Below, one piece after another: positions 44,721 through 55,216 of a DNA stretch of 64,000 bases; position 1 is the stretch's first letter, and every line of letters begins with the position of its first letter. The stretch lies in contig OZ020255.1 in the NCBI GenBank assembly GCA_963971285.1, positions 2,480,001 to 2,544,000 on the forward strand, read 5' to 3'. The notes under the pieces were generated by a model. The model saw only the letters and a list, made by a program, of their open reading frames with translations, ran no database searches and was not told the DNA's origin. The position numbers and the translations under genes are program-made. The stretch is from Astropecten irregularis. Lineage: Eukaryota; Echinodermata; Asteroidea; Paxillosida; Astropectinidae.

Positions 44721-45059
44721 ATAGTAATTAATGAGACAATCGGAGCTGAACATGTATACAGTACAACAAAGCCATGGCGTTTGCATGTGGCCGTGTTGCT
44801 CAATTCATTCCATTGAAGGTGAAGTGCCTCGCTTTAGCGGTGATCTTTGACCGACATAATAATGTGCACCTCGATCAGCAGCCATATTGTTTTTTACTGA
44901 GTTTTTCCACGTGCAGTGAAGTCACATGCAGCAGGCTGACTTGTGTTCCAAGTTACTTTTCTACTTCGAATAGTAGCTGAAAGCAACACAATTTTATACA
45001 GTATGATTTACTTCCTGTCGCGTTATTATTTCCGTTATTGGATCGCGCAGAGGTTCATG
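44721..45059. other. No recognised gene
   Basis: Where the Ty3/gypsy integrase would be expected there is only AT-rich sequence with no coding signature. Confidence 0.45.
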
Positions 45060-45420
45060 ACTTACAGATCGAAGTCGTCAGTGCCAGTCTCTGACGTCGG
45101 TGCGCGCGACAGAATATCGGCTAGGAACAGTAATTTCCCTTTCTTGTACACGAGGGTGATGTTGTACTTCCGCAACCGAAGAAGCATGCATTGAAGGCGT
45201 GCTGGGGCACACAGTAGAGGCTTTTTGACGATGGTCACCAGTGGTTGGTGATCGGTTTCGACGAAGATGTCCTTGCCGTAGATGTAGTCGTAAAACTAGG
45301 TGCAAGCGAACACAACCGCGAGCAGTTCGATTTGTGCGTGGTGTTGTTCAATATCGGTCATAGTACGTGAAGCATACGCGAAAGGGGCACCGTCTTGGAG
45401 GCAGGCTGCTCCAAGGCCAA
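45060..45420 (-). pseudogene. Ty3/gypsy RNase H fragment
   Basis: GKDIFVETDHQPLVTIVKKP and LFLADILSRAPTSETGT mark the RNase H domain and its end. One stop interrupts the tract near 45298. Confidence 0.8.
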
Positions 45421-45422
45421 AC

Positions 45423-45962
45423 TTAATTGGAGGCACTACATGTGACTGTCACAAGTTTGTTGACATCAAAGTACTTGAGTGTCGGTGCGTTGACGATGTT
45501 GTCCATGATCGTGAGGAATGCTGCATTGTGTTGGTCGAGCCAGCACCAATGGGTGTCACTGCAGGTGAGCTCACGTAGGGGTACTGCTAAGTCGCTTAGG
45601 TTAGGTACGGACCTGGCGAGGTATGTCACCATGCTGAGGAAGCGTTGTAAGGCAGTGACATCGTGGGGAGGAGGCATGTCGGTGATCGCACCAACTTTAG
45701 CGGGGTCAGGCTGCAGACCAGTAGCGGTGAAGACGTTCCCGACATACGAGACTTGCGTGAGACGAAAATCGGCACTTCGCGGGGTTAAGACGCATGTTGA
45801 CTGAATGCGATCGAGGACAGTTTTGAGGTTTTGATCATGTTCGGCTTTAGTGCGTCCACCAACAAGTATGTCATCAACGATGATGGAGCATGGCAAATCG
45901 GCAAATATCTGTTCCATGGTTCTCTGGTACACATTGGAGGCAGAACATAGTCCATAGGGCAT
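45423..45962 (-). pseudogene. Ty3/gypsy RT, catalytic half
   Basis: The 179-codon frame contains MPYGLCSASNVYQRTMEQIF, the active-site IIVDDILVGG (VDD variant of YxDD), and the connection segment VTALQRFLSMVTYLARSVP. The frame shifts relative to the next segment upstream. Confidence 0.88.
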
Positions 45963-46518
45963 GCGAAGGTAGCGGTATCTGCCGTATGGCGTGCCGAGGG
46001 TAGTCAGCAGTGACGATTGTTAATCCAGGCCGATCTGCCAAAACGAGCATTTGGCATAAAGCACGGAGAAAACAGTGGCGCCATCCATTTTGGCGGCAAC
46101 TTCTTCTTCGTGTAGGGTGGTGTGGGCGTTTCAGTGCTTGGTAAAAGTAACGAGGGTCAATGCACAAGCGTATGTCCTCGCTATTTTTCTTGTGCGTCGC
46201 AACCATGGAGGAGACCCAGTCGGTCGGATCGGATACTGGAGTAATCACACCGAAAGTAGTCATCTGTTCGAGTTCGGACTTGACCTTGTCTTGCATTGCC
46301 GCAGGGATGCGACGTGGAGGCCGGACGACTGGTGGGGTATTAGGGTTTATGGTTATGGTGTACAGGACCGGTAGGGACCCTAATGAACTGTCAAACAGGA
46401 CTGCATAGTCTTTGAAGACTTGAGGCGATGTCGTGTCCGTTGAAACATGGTACACTGAGTTATTGACGGACAACAGACCTAAGCGAAGACAATTGATTAA
46501 TCCTAGTATGGCCTTCAC
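45963..46518 (-). pseudogene. Ty3/gypsy RT, N-terminal half
   Basis: PPRRIPAAMQDKVKSELEQM, FGVITPVSDPTDWVSSMVA and DIRLCIDPRYFYQALKR are the conserved fingers region. A frameshift follows near the LKRPHHP motif, and the next part reads in another frame. Confidence 0.85.
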
Positions 46519-46800
46519 TTCTGCATCAACAATGTGAAAGTCGATCTGGTAATCAGTCTTCGATGAGTCGATGCGACATGGCAGTTTAGCTTGTCCAACT
46601 GTGTGGAGCTCTGTTCCTCCATAAGCGATGAGCTTGGTTGACTTGGAACGATCGGTGGACTAGGGCGGTGCGATGACATTGTAAACATTCATGGGCAGCA
46701 GTGTCAAGTTGGACAGGAATATGTGTGCGATGCACGATAAGCGTAGCGTGGATGTCGTGTTTCAGGTTCAAGGTAGTATTTTCTACAGCTCTGACGTAGA
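46519..46800 (-). pseudogene. Ty3/gypsy aspartic protease remnant
   Basis: VQLDTAAHECLQ carries the catalytic Asp-Thr-Ala triad in one frame. Flanking protease sequence (AYGGTELHTVGQAKLPCRID) lies in another frame. Confidence 0.6.
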
Positions 46801-46804
46801 AAGG

Positions 46805-47083
46805 TTATTGGTCGGGGTTTACTGTATGGATCTGGCGGCTGCTTCTGCAGTAGTCAGCGAAATGATTCCTTTTGTTACATCTGTGGCAGGTCTTGCCGTA
46901 GGCTGGACATTCACGCATATTGTGAAAGGTTCCACAATTTCCATATGGTTTTCTGGGCTGTTGATGCTGTGCAGAAATACTGCGTGTGGATGTCTGTGGG
47001 TAGTTAGGCTTGTTGGAGTGTTGTGCTTGTTTCTTCTTGAGAGCATGGATACTGGCATGTGATTTTGCGGTGCCGTTGGTCAC
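46805..47083 (-). pseudogene. Ty3/gypsy nucleocapsid with two zinc knuckles
   Basis: NCGTFHNMRECPAYGKTC and CHRCNKRNHFADYC form tandem knuckle-like motifs; the first has lost its leading Cys. A basic, Gln/Asn-rich stretch precedes them. Confidence 0.8.
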
Positions 47084-47565
47084 CTGCGAGCTGCATAGAT
47101 TTTTGCGAGCTCTACTGTGCGCTGGAGGTTGAGTTTGTCCTTAGGTTGTACGAGCAGGGCTTTCTGGATTCTCTCATCTATTACACCGCAGACAAGCCGG
47201 TCTCGGAGCATTTCCTCAAGGTTCTGGCCAAAATGGCAGTCACTGGCGAGTGCACGAAATGCAGCTAGGTATTCGGCGATAGATTCACCGGATCGTCGAC
47301 AACGACTGTTAAAATGGAAGCGAGCAATGATGCTTGACTTCGTGGGTTTGAAATGCTTCTCGAATGTCTGCACGAGTTCCTTGTATGTGGCTTCGTTGGG
47401 CTTTTAAGTCGCCAAGAGATTACCAATCAGCTAATGCGAATGGCCCGTTGACGTTTACAGTCGGTGATATTGTTCGCCGCGAAATACTCGCAAAGGCGAT
47501 ATGTGTACATTTCCCAAGTTTCGTTGTGTCAGAAAACTCTCCAATATTGCCGAAAGTGGCCATGA
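47080..47565 (-). pseudogene. Ty3/gypsy Gag (matrix/capsid) remnant
   Basis: The retrotransposon Gag domain is seen in ARFHFNSRCRRSGESIAEYL, AFRALASDCHFG and RDRLVCGVIDERIQKALL. The N-terminal part (47390-47565) is frameshifted, with WEMYTYRLCEYFAANNITD readable in one frame. Confidence 0.8.
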
Positions 47566-47587
47566 TAGATAAAGACAAAATCCTTTA

Positions 47588-47874
47588 CTTACTGACACCA
47601 GATGGTTACAATTTTTTTTAGAATGTTACTAAGGATTTTATTGATGATAATATGACGACATCATGATGTTCATGTCAGCAGCTGCCATGTTGGGAGAGAT
47701 ACAGCATGAGGAGGTGGTGCATGCTGGGTAATAATTATGTTCGTGAGGCTAGACTTGTTACAAGTCAGTTTAAGTTATGTGGATAGCTATAAGGGGCATA
47801 CAACCTGAGAATATTTACTACGCCAGTTGATGTTGATAGGCTAGGATGGGTACTTATGTTGCTACCGCCACACA
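47588..47874 (-). repeat. Candidate 5' LTR and primer-binding site of the Ty3/gypsy copy
   Basis: Just upstream of Gag the minus strand reads accatcTGGTGTCAGTAAG (47606-47588), resembling a gypsy primer-binding site (TGGTGTCAG). An LTR could run from TGTGGCGGTAGC at 47874 to about 47606. No second LTR is present to confirm the limits. Confidence 0.3.
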
Positions 47875-48059
47875 AAACGAATCGGAAGGATGAGGAAGCA
47901 GACGAAAGGCTCCAGCGTCGCCATGTATCTCAAACCCTTCATCTCATTTATGGGCGTTTACGAAACGGAGGCATAGGCTCAGGCTCAGGCTCCAGCACTG
48001 ACATCCATGTTTCCACAGATAGAACCACAAACTAATGCAATGGGAGACTTTTGGAGCGA

Positions 48060-48530
48060 GCTGTCGATAGAGGGCAGCAAACAAAAAGTCTCCTGAAAAC
48101 TTTTGTACACGCGATTGTCAAAAAACTCTCTTAAAGACGCAGGAAAATGTTGTAAACAATAAATTCAATATTGAGGAAATACATATTGAGGTGAATTCTT
48201 ATGTTTGGCGAGGGAAAATGCGCTTGGGTCTCGCTTGCCAAAATAAAAACTTGTGCACAAAACATTATGATGTTTACCATCGGCCACCATGATCGCTTGT
48301 AACTCGTCCTTTTAATGGCCAATCGCCACATATTCTGCATTTCTTTGTTCTTGGGGAACTCCCCCTGCCACCACATCTGGGCACTGCACAGTATTTACAA
48401 GGCATCTTCATGCGCTTATTTTTCGCCGGTTGTTTTAAAGACGTATATTACCGCATAAAAGTAATACGACACACGTTTCCCGAGAACAGTGAAGAGCGCC
48501 CTCTTGAGGTTAACAATGGTTAGTCAAAAG
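48060..48530. repeat. Dispersed element with THAP-like fragment, copy 2
   Basis: Uninterrupted counterpart of 31548-32420. Shared landmarks are ctgtcgatagagggcagcaaac, cttgtgcacaaaacattatg, gcgccctcttgaggttaaca and atggttagtcaaa. Confidence 0.8.
48270..48410 (-). pseudogene. THAP-like zinc-finger fragment, copy 2
   Basis: A minus-strand start near 48408 gives MPCKYCAVPRCGG in one frame, then, after a shift, GEFPKNKEMQNMWRLAIKR and SYKRSWWPMVN. This copy keeps the first Cys pair of the finger. The two copies support each other as remnants of one THAP-type protein gene carried by a repeat. Confidence 0.45.
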
Positions 48531-48821
48531 TCTTCCATTGTTCGGTGCCCTGAAAAGTAAATGATGTCAAAAACCAAACTTGAACCGAAGGAATTCAGCA
48601 CACTGACATGATTCCTGGAAGGTGTCTTTTTAAGATTCGATCCGAAAAGGGCCTCGGAAGACTTGCTTTGGCAGGTAGGTGCGACACAGTTCCAACCCAA
48701 CATAATCACAATGCCCTTTGTGATTTGTTACACCTTGCATAGGCCTACGTCTGCTCACGACCATTATGTCCGTTTGATCGATTACGTCCGACAACAGATT
48801 TTGGCGAGCAAGAAACGATTA

Positions 48822-49275
48822 TGTCCGACCCATTGTGTCCGGCAAACGATCATTTTCGACCCATTGTGTCCGACGAACGATTATGTCCGACCCATTGTGT
48901 CCGACAAACGATTATGTCCGACCCATTGTGTTCGGCAAACGATTATGTCCGACCCATTCTGTCCGACAAACGATTATGTCCGACCATTGTGTCCAGCAAA
49001 CGATTATGTCCGCCCATTGTGTCCGACAAAGGAGTATGTCTGACCCATTGTGTCCGGCAAACGATTATGTCCGACCCATTCTGTCCGACAAACGATTATG
49101 TCCGACCCATTCTGTCCGACAAACGATTATGTCCGACCATTGTGTCCAGCAAACGATTATGTCCGACCCATTCTGTCCGACAAACGATTATGTCCGACCC
49201 ATTCTGTCCGACAAACGATTATGTCCGCCCATTGTGTCCGACAAACGATAATGTCCGACCCATTGTGTCCGACGG
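48822..49275 (+). repeat. 31-bp tandem array, left arm
   Basis: About 15 copies of cgattatgtccgacccattg followed by tgtccgacaaa. The unit length is 1 more than a multiple of 3, so a stop-free unit is open in all three frames, giving spurious proteins of repeated MSDPLCPTNDYVRPIVSD. Confidence 0.95.
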
Positions 49276-51008
49276 CTGACACAAATCCTGCAAATGTGAC
49301 AATGCGGTCGTATTTAGAAGCACTCACTCATAAAAGAGATTTTTCCTGACCCAATTTTGTTCAGTAGTCTCTGAAAGCCTGTTGTCATATTGATTATGTC
49401 CGCTATTATGGGGTCTTATACTCTCATGATTTTGTTTTCAATAATTTTATAATATTTTAAAATTGTTTAATACAACTCACTGAGTGAAATTGACCCTGCT
49501 AATGTTACAAAGGGCGTTTGTAAAAGTGAATTTTTTTTAATAAATCAAGTGGGCAGCACTTGAATGAGGGCGCCCCAGTGCGTGCTGAGGGCTGGTGCAC
49601 TATAATCTCCCATTGACCTTGTAAAATCAACCTCAACTTCATCAAGCTCATCCAGGAGTCACTCAGTTTTTTTGTGCAAGACTGTAAATGATAGTTTTAA
49701 CCCTCATGTACCCAATTCTTTTAAAATGTTTGTTTTGTTAGCCGTTAATTTTTTTTGTTATAATTGCCCCAAGAAAAACACATGTCCCTTTTCCGTAACC
49801 TACTTGCTACCAGTTTCTATGAAGCAACCCTCCACGTTAAAAATAATGTACGCCTAGATTTTAGTCCCCACAACAGGCTGAAGCACTGAACCCCCAGGTC
49901 CCCCTGTCATAATTAAACAATATATTAATTGTACCACCCCCCAAAAAATTGCCTAATTAATCTCGGCTTATTTGTATTTGGAGCTACAGTGGAGTGCTCC
50001 CCGGCACGAGGCCTGCAACTACACTACGCCGCCTGTAGTTTGTTGTCAAAATATTTTTTTTTTATGAGAGCCATAACATTTTTGAATTGAAGATATATGG
50101 TAATGAACATCTTCCCCTAGATGGATAATTGCATTATATGACACAATACATGTGCATTGTAATGAATAACACAACTCAGTGGAAGTAGTGAATGATTTAG
50201 TCTAGTGGATGGACACTACGGGTTGCCATTTTTTAAATTCAATAATTGCGTAATTCCACGTTCTCTTAAATAGGTTTTAATATTAATTTAAGGCATTTTT
50301 CTTTTGCAGTAATGAAGTGTGGTTTGGAGAATTTTGTTAATAAAAGGAAGTTTCAAAAAACTTTTATAGCAAAACGTTTCCCCCAAACGTAAACTTTAAC
50401 AATATAAAATAGGGCCTATCACCTTACACAGGGGCCCACAATGTTATATCAATAAATATAATTATTTTGTTGACTTATATTATAAAAGAACATAATTTGA
50501 CAATTATGGAAACAAATAGGTCTTTATTAAAACAAATATCAATATAATTATGTGAGTTGATATCGGGAATTGCTTTTAACATTTTTTTGCGTGTCATCAT
50601 GACTAGATGAATCTAAAAGGAATAAAAAAACATACTATTGACTCACAAGCAACACGAAACTACGGACCAGACAAACTGGCATTTCAAATGTCCCGCATTT
50701 TGACCACCATCTCCAAAAATGTATGAAGCAAAAAAATACATTCTCTATGGCAAACTCTTGATGGTGCACTGCAATGTTAATTGCGCGCGTTAAGTTTGCA
50801 ACATTTTGCATCAGGAAAAAAAAAACCTCGCCTAGTCACTCCGCATTCTGGACAAGCTCAATACCAAAAACTATATACTCATAATTATTCACGGTCAGTT
50901 TGCGCACGCAATCCAGTTACAATCCAAGGTTAACTTAGTAAAATCAATACATAACGGAATTAATCCAGAGAAATCGACCATCTAAATACAGAAAGTTAAG
51001 GTATCACA
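49276..51008. other. Loop of fold-back element, non-coding
   Basis: AT-rich, with no frame longer than 61 codons and no transposase motif seen. Confidence 0.6.
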
Positions 51009-51548
51009 TCGCCAGACACAATGGGTCGGACATAATCGCTGTCGGACACAACTTGGGTTGGACATAATCTTCCGTCGGACAATGTGTCGGACACAATGGG
51101 TCGGACATAATCGTTTGTCGGACACAATTGATCGGACATAATCGTTTGTCGGACACAATGGGTCGGACATAATCGTTTGTCGGACACAATGGTTCGGACA
51201 TAATCGTTTGTCGGACACAATAGGTCGGACATAATCGTTTGCCGGACACAATGAGTCGGACATAATCGTTTGTCGGACACAATGGGTCGGACATAATCGT
51301 TTGTCGGACACAATGGGTCGGACATAATCGTTTGCCGGACACAATGGGTCGTACATAATCGTTTGTCGGACACAATGGGTCGGACATAATCGTTTGTCGG
51401 ACAGAATGGGTCGGACATAATCGTTTGCAGGACACAATGGGTCGGACATAATCGTTTGTCGGAAACAATGGGTCGGACATAATCGTTTGTCGGACACAAT
51501 GGGTCGGACATAATCGTTTGCTGGACACAATGGGTCGGACATAATTGT
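51009..51548 (-). repeat. 31-bp tandem array, right arm (inverted)
   Basis: About 17 copies of the same 31-bp unit on the minus strand. The outer part, near 51040-51110, is degenerate, with a shortened copy. Confidence 0.95.
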
Positions 51549-51837
51549 TTCTTGCTCGCCAAAATATGTTGTCGGACGTAATCGATCAAACGGACATAAT
51601 GGTGGTGAACAAACGTCTAACACTGTGGATGATTCAGTATGTACTTACTGCAGCCCGTAGGAAAAAGCGAAGTTCAACATAAACTTGCTTTATCCCCACA
51701 ACCCGCTGTTTATGTATAAAGCCCGAGCAATCGTTTATACACACAATAGATGGAAAGACATACCTAATTCATTATTAACGATGCAGAACAACGAATAGGC
51801 CTATTAGTAAAAATGCTGTGAATTATATACCTTGACG

Positions 51838-52190
51838 TAAGTTTTTTTTGCGATGAAATTATAACTTTGCGGTCAGTAAATGGTCATCGCAAGATATTCA
51901 TTGCTAAGTGAACGCATTGGCGATGAGAATTCATTGCAAAGTTTTAGTGAAATCCGTCTTTAAAATCGATAGCTAATTTGCGATCAATGTTTCGTTTAGC
52001 GATTGATTTGGGCTTAAGCAATGATCGCAAAGCGGTAGTGAAATCGGCCCCAGGGACGTAAGGTATATGGAAGGTCTGAGGAAATGTCTACGCTACTGAA
52101 CTAAGCCATGCTGAACCTGGGCCGATTTCACTAACGCTTTGCAAACATCGCTAAAGCCCAAATTTATCGCTAAATGGAGAATCGTAAATT
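51838..52190. repeat. Inverted pair of gggccgatttcactaacgc repeats
   Basis: gcgattgatttgggcttaag ... agcggtagtgaaatcggccc (ending 52052) and gggccgatttcactaacgct ... agcccaaatttatcgctaaa (starting 52121) are inverted copies of the family at 15396. Further decayed half-copies (gcgatgagaattcattgcaa) lie at 51850-51950. Confidence 0.7.
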
Positions 52191-52636
52191 TGCGTTAACC
52201 AGCGACACGTTTGAAGAGTCATATTATCGTAGCACTATACCGTGAAAAACATGGCTATACCGTGGCACATTGGTACATATCGCAATTTAATTGATTCACT
52301 TCCTTGTATACACTGTGTACTATGTACTCTCAGTAAGACCTACAACTCATTGCTGATTAACCCACCAATATTTATGCTAGTTCAAACCGCAGAAAACCTT
52401 TAAAGGGAACATATAGGATTTGCAAGGCCCTCAAAACAAATTATTGAGTTTGAGAAAGAAAATTTATTCAACAGTACGTGAACAGTGCACACAGTTACCA
52501 TGTAAAGTCTCTGTTCAAGAGATGCTGGGTTTTCCAAGGAAATAAAGATTTGGTGTCTTTTCCAAAGATCGTTCGTCCGAACGATTTTAGGATTAAACAT
52601 AAAGGACACCCTCACTTTAGTTGTTATACACTCAAG
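52191..52636. other. No recognised gene
   Basis: AT-rich. The minus-strand frame at 52400-52663 overlaps repeat R1 and is not supported. Confidence 0.4.
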
Positions 52637-52925
52637 ATATGAAGATGGTGCTGGTACAAACATATCGTTAACATTATTTCCACCTGAGTTACTGCATTTA
52701 TCCAGAAATTAGTAAAACAAAGACCGAAAACAATTTTGATATCTTGGTAAGGTCAAAATCATTCTTCAAGTTTTATAAACAAAATTGAGTCGGGTTTTCG
52801 CTATTTTTCAGTGACTCAGATGTCCGATTGAGCTCAAATTTCATAGGTTTAAAATTTCATTTACATGTTTGATCAGAGAAAGTATGAGTGCTGTCCTGTG
52901 ACCTTTACCAATCATGAGTTATGCA
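52637..52925 (+). repeat. Dispersed repeat R1, copy 4
   Basis: Starts gatatgaagatggtgctggt and ends gacctttaccaatcatgagtt. Colinear with 11004-11285. Confidence 0.8.
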
Positions 52926-53225
52926 TTTAATTATGCTTTGCAGAAAATTAACATATAAAATTCAAACTCACTCAGCTAACAGGTATTAGTGACCACAAAT
53001 ATAAGGTTATTTTATTCACCGTTAAAACCAGAAACACTAACCTCTAATCCCAATGTTTAAAACTGAGTGCAGATAATAATGATTTGGGTTCCTACTGTAG
53101 GCCATAATGGAATACTATCTGCAGAATATTGACGAAGTGCAGAAATTATATTTGAAGAATATTAAAACAAACTGCAATGCAAATGAATTCATTACGCGGA
53201 GTCGTCATCCGGAAGAAGAGTAGTC
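52926..53225. other. No recognised gene
   Basis: AT-rich spacer with nothing supported. Confidence 0.35.
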
Positions 53226-53228
53226 TTG

Positions 53229-53337
53229 GTTCAAGACTGTATTGGTGTGGATACTCGAACCGCACTGACCATACGTGTGTACGTACAGGTAATCCGCACA
53301 CACGTACGCACGGACCTGTCACTAATACAGTCTTGGG
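53229..53337. repeat. 110-bp hairpin-forming repeat
   Basis: caagactgtattggtg and cactaatacagtcttg are inverted ends around a CpG-rich core (acgtgtgtacgtacagg). A relative is at 54430-54550. Confidence 0.65.
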
Positions 53338-53349
53338 AATCGTGTAAAA

Positions 53350-53369
53350 TCTCCCCCCGAAATCGGGGG
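53350..53369. repeat. G/C snapback hairpin
   Basis: tccccccgaaatcgggggga is a perfect 8-bp stem with a 4-nt loop. Confidence 0.8.
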
Positions 53370-53835
53370 GAAACACACTGCGCATGCGTTGCATGTAAAG
53401 TCGGGCGCTGCCCATTTTCTGCTCACGCACGTGCATACACGTAAACAAGGCACCCCGTGAAGTTACACAATATGGTATAGTTACAATAGTATGGTACCGT
53501 ATACGTGCCTTTTGGTTAACATTTCGACGATGTGACTGGGCGAAAGTTGGGGAGATATATGACTGTGTATTTCAGTGGCTTATTTACAACATAATGTAGA
53601 AATCCATGGTTGCTGAATTATTGTACCTTGTAATACTATAATTCCATTGCATTTGGTAAAAACAAACACGAAGCAAGGAGTTTTAAACGTGCTATTTAAG
53701 TATTATTTAGCCTGAGGCCTACAGTGAAACACTCCATTTTAAGTTACATGTAGGCATGTAGGCCTATAAACAAAAACATTTACACTGTTCATAATTTGTA
53801 GCTCTTTGATACTTCACACTGTAGCTCACTTCACA
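53370..53835. other. No recognised gene
   Basis: Contains an NRF1-like gcgcatgcg at about 53384 but no supported start of transcription or gene. Confidence 0.35.
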
Positions 53836-53837
53836 AC

Positions 53838-53869
53838 CATGGAGGTAGAAATAGATTTCTACCTCCATG
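53838..53869. repeat. Perfect 15-bp hairpin with 2-nt loop
   Basis: catggaggtagaaat and atttctacctccatg are exact inverted copies separated by ag. Confidence 0.9.
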
Positions 53870-54003
53870 ATACAAAGTGCATGGTACATACACCTGTACA
53901 CCGCATGCATATCAATTCCCACAGGTCGGCCGTGGGAATGCAGCGATCTCTGCATTGTTTGACCCGGGCGTTGCCATGGGAGCTGACCGCAGGCCTCGAA
54001 GTT

Positions 54004-54293
54004 CAGGGGTGCGTTCCACTCCAGCTAACTACGCGCACGGCGCACAATGTGCGCCACCGTTTTCAAACCGGAACGCGCTGTTCGCCAAACACGCACACAA
54101 CGTTTGCCTAACAAAGCTAACGGTGTAGAGGAGGTGTTTGCTGAAGTTGGCTAACTACTTTGAATGAAAGATCGACGCAGTACGCAACACTTGTTCGCGG
54201 TTTGTTGCGTGTGCGTTCCACTACAAAATCCAAGCGTAACGCAAACGACGCGAACATGTTCGCGTATGTTCTCGCAAGCGGAACGCACCCCAG
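54004..54293. mobile_element. CpG-rich MITE-like element
   Basis: The ends caggggtgcgttcc and ggaacgcaccccag are inverted with one mismatch. The 290-bp interior is CpG-rich with internal ttcgcg and gcgaac inversions. No target duplication was found, so limits and class are provisional. Confidence 0.55.
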
Positions 54294-54429
54294 GTTTTGC
54301 CTGAGGGGAATGACCATATATGACCAGCGTCATTCTTATATATCATACATATTCAACAGTGTGCCATGGTGACGAAGTAGCGCGCTACATACATTATACT
54401 AACGAGGTGCGCGCGCAACTCCCCGCCCT

Positions 54430-54550
54430 TACACGACTCCCAAGACTATGTTATCGAAGGCCTTTACGAATGGGTGTACGTACGTGCGTGTCAGTGCGGA
54501 TAATCGGTTCGTACGTTCGAGTACGGTAATAACATAGTCGTGGACCAAGA
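54430..54550. repeat. Hairpin-forming repeat related to 53229-53337
   Basis: ccaagactatgttatcg and aataacatagtcgtgg are inverted ends. The core shares tactcgaac-like and atccgcac-like strings (in reverse) with the copy at 53229. Confidence 0.5.
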
Positions 54551-54560
54551 CTAGAAGAAG

Positions 54561-54955
54561 AGCTGAATTCGAGCCGGCGACCTCCTGAATACGGTGCAGG
54601 CGCTCTGTCAACCGAGCCATCCAGTTCTACGTTGGTTGTGTCCCCAATAGTCTGTCATCTTTGTTTGTTTGGTAGTCAGAAGACATGAAACCACGCACAC
54701 ATCGATTAAATGATACACGCGCAGCAATGCTGCAGCCTGAGAAACAGTACATGGGGGATCACTCAAAGAGGATGCGTCTTTTTAATCAAAATAATCATCA
54801 AATATACACAAGGGAAACTGGCTTATGACTGACTGGCTTTTGACTCCCAAACGAACCAAGATAATTGACAATTAGGGACACCACCAACGTTGGGTAGCTC
54901 AGTTGTAAGAGCGTCAGAACGGTATTCATTAGGTCGCCGGCTCGAATCCCCCTCC
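54561..54955. mobile_element. Fold-back element with tRNA-like ends
   Basis: The left arm (54561-54685) begins with a reversed tRNA-like sequence: B-box side gaattcgagccggcgacctc, A-box side ggcgctctgtcaaccgagcc. The shared block ttctacgttggttgtgtccc ... tttggtagtcagaag follows. The right arm (54830-54955) is its inverted copy: ggcttttgactcccaaacga ... gggacaccaccaacgttggg, then tagctcagttgtaagagcg and gtcgccggctcgaatccccc. Both tRNA-like promoters point outward. Fragments of the same family are at 1962, 15495 and 39172. Confidence 0.8.
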
Positions 54956-55000
54956 AGTCAATTTTTCTTCGTTCACATTTTTTCAATAACTAGTATCACT

Positions 55001-55006
55001 TTTATT
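55001..55006 (-). terminator. Candidate polyadenylation signal of the F5/8C gene
   Basis: AATAAA on the minus strand, about 210 nt after the stop codon. It sits next to the tRNA-ended element, which would therefore lie just downstream of the 3' UTR. Confidence 0.35.
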
Positions 55007-55216
55007 ATTTGGTCAATTCTGAAACACTTTCATTACAAGTGTTATGTTTTATGACTGCACAGATACAATTAATGTTAATATTTGGATAATCACTTAAAAT
55101 GCTCATGAAATTCAATCATGTAAAATGATTTGTACGTAATTCCACACCTGATCTTGATTGAGAATTGAAACCAGATATCTCACTCAAATTATTTCTTCCT
55201 GTCAAGTTTGCTCCGT

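Larger units (their letters stand above)
45060..47565 (-). mobile_element. Truncated Ty3/gypsy retrotransposon (gag-PR-RT-RNase H)
   Basis: Read on the minus strand: Gag start (ATG near 47564, MATFGNIGEF), Gag capsid, two zinc knuckles, protease with DTAA, RT with VDD, and RNase H with KDIFVETDHQPL, then an end near LADILSRAP. Several frameshifts and stops separate the parts. Integrase and the 3' LTR are missing, so the copy is 3'-truncated and dead. A candidate 5' LTR with primer-binding site precedes Gag. Confidence 0.88.
48747..51616. mobile_element. Fold-back element with tandem-repeat arms
   Basis: The outer ends (acgtctgctcacgaccatta on the left; the reverse complement of the right end reads acgtttgttcaccaccatta) continue into a matched unique block (tgtccgtttgatcgattacg, then tccgacaaca and tttggcgagcaagaaac). 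They then enter arrays of a 31-bp unit on the left (48822-49275) and, inverted, on the right (51009-51548). The 1.7-kb loop between is AT-rich and non-coding. Long inverted arms made of short tandem repeats are a hallmark of fold-back transposons such as TU elements of sea urchins. No clear target duplication was found. Confidence 0.85.

Noticed and set aside
48822-49275. Regular 31-bp direct repeats resembling a CRISPR array
   Set aside because: The repeats are contiguous, with no unique spacers, in an animal genome with introns; it is a minisatellite arm of a fold-back element.
54885-54960. tRNA gene
   Set aside because: Clear A- and B-box-like sequence, but no foldable acceptor stem, and it is one end of a repeat present in several degraded copies.
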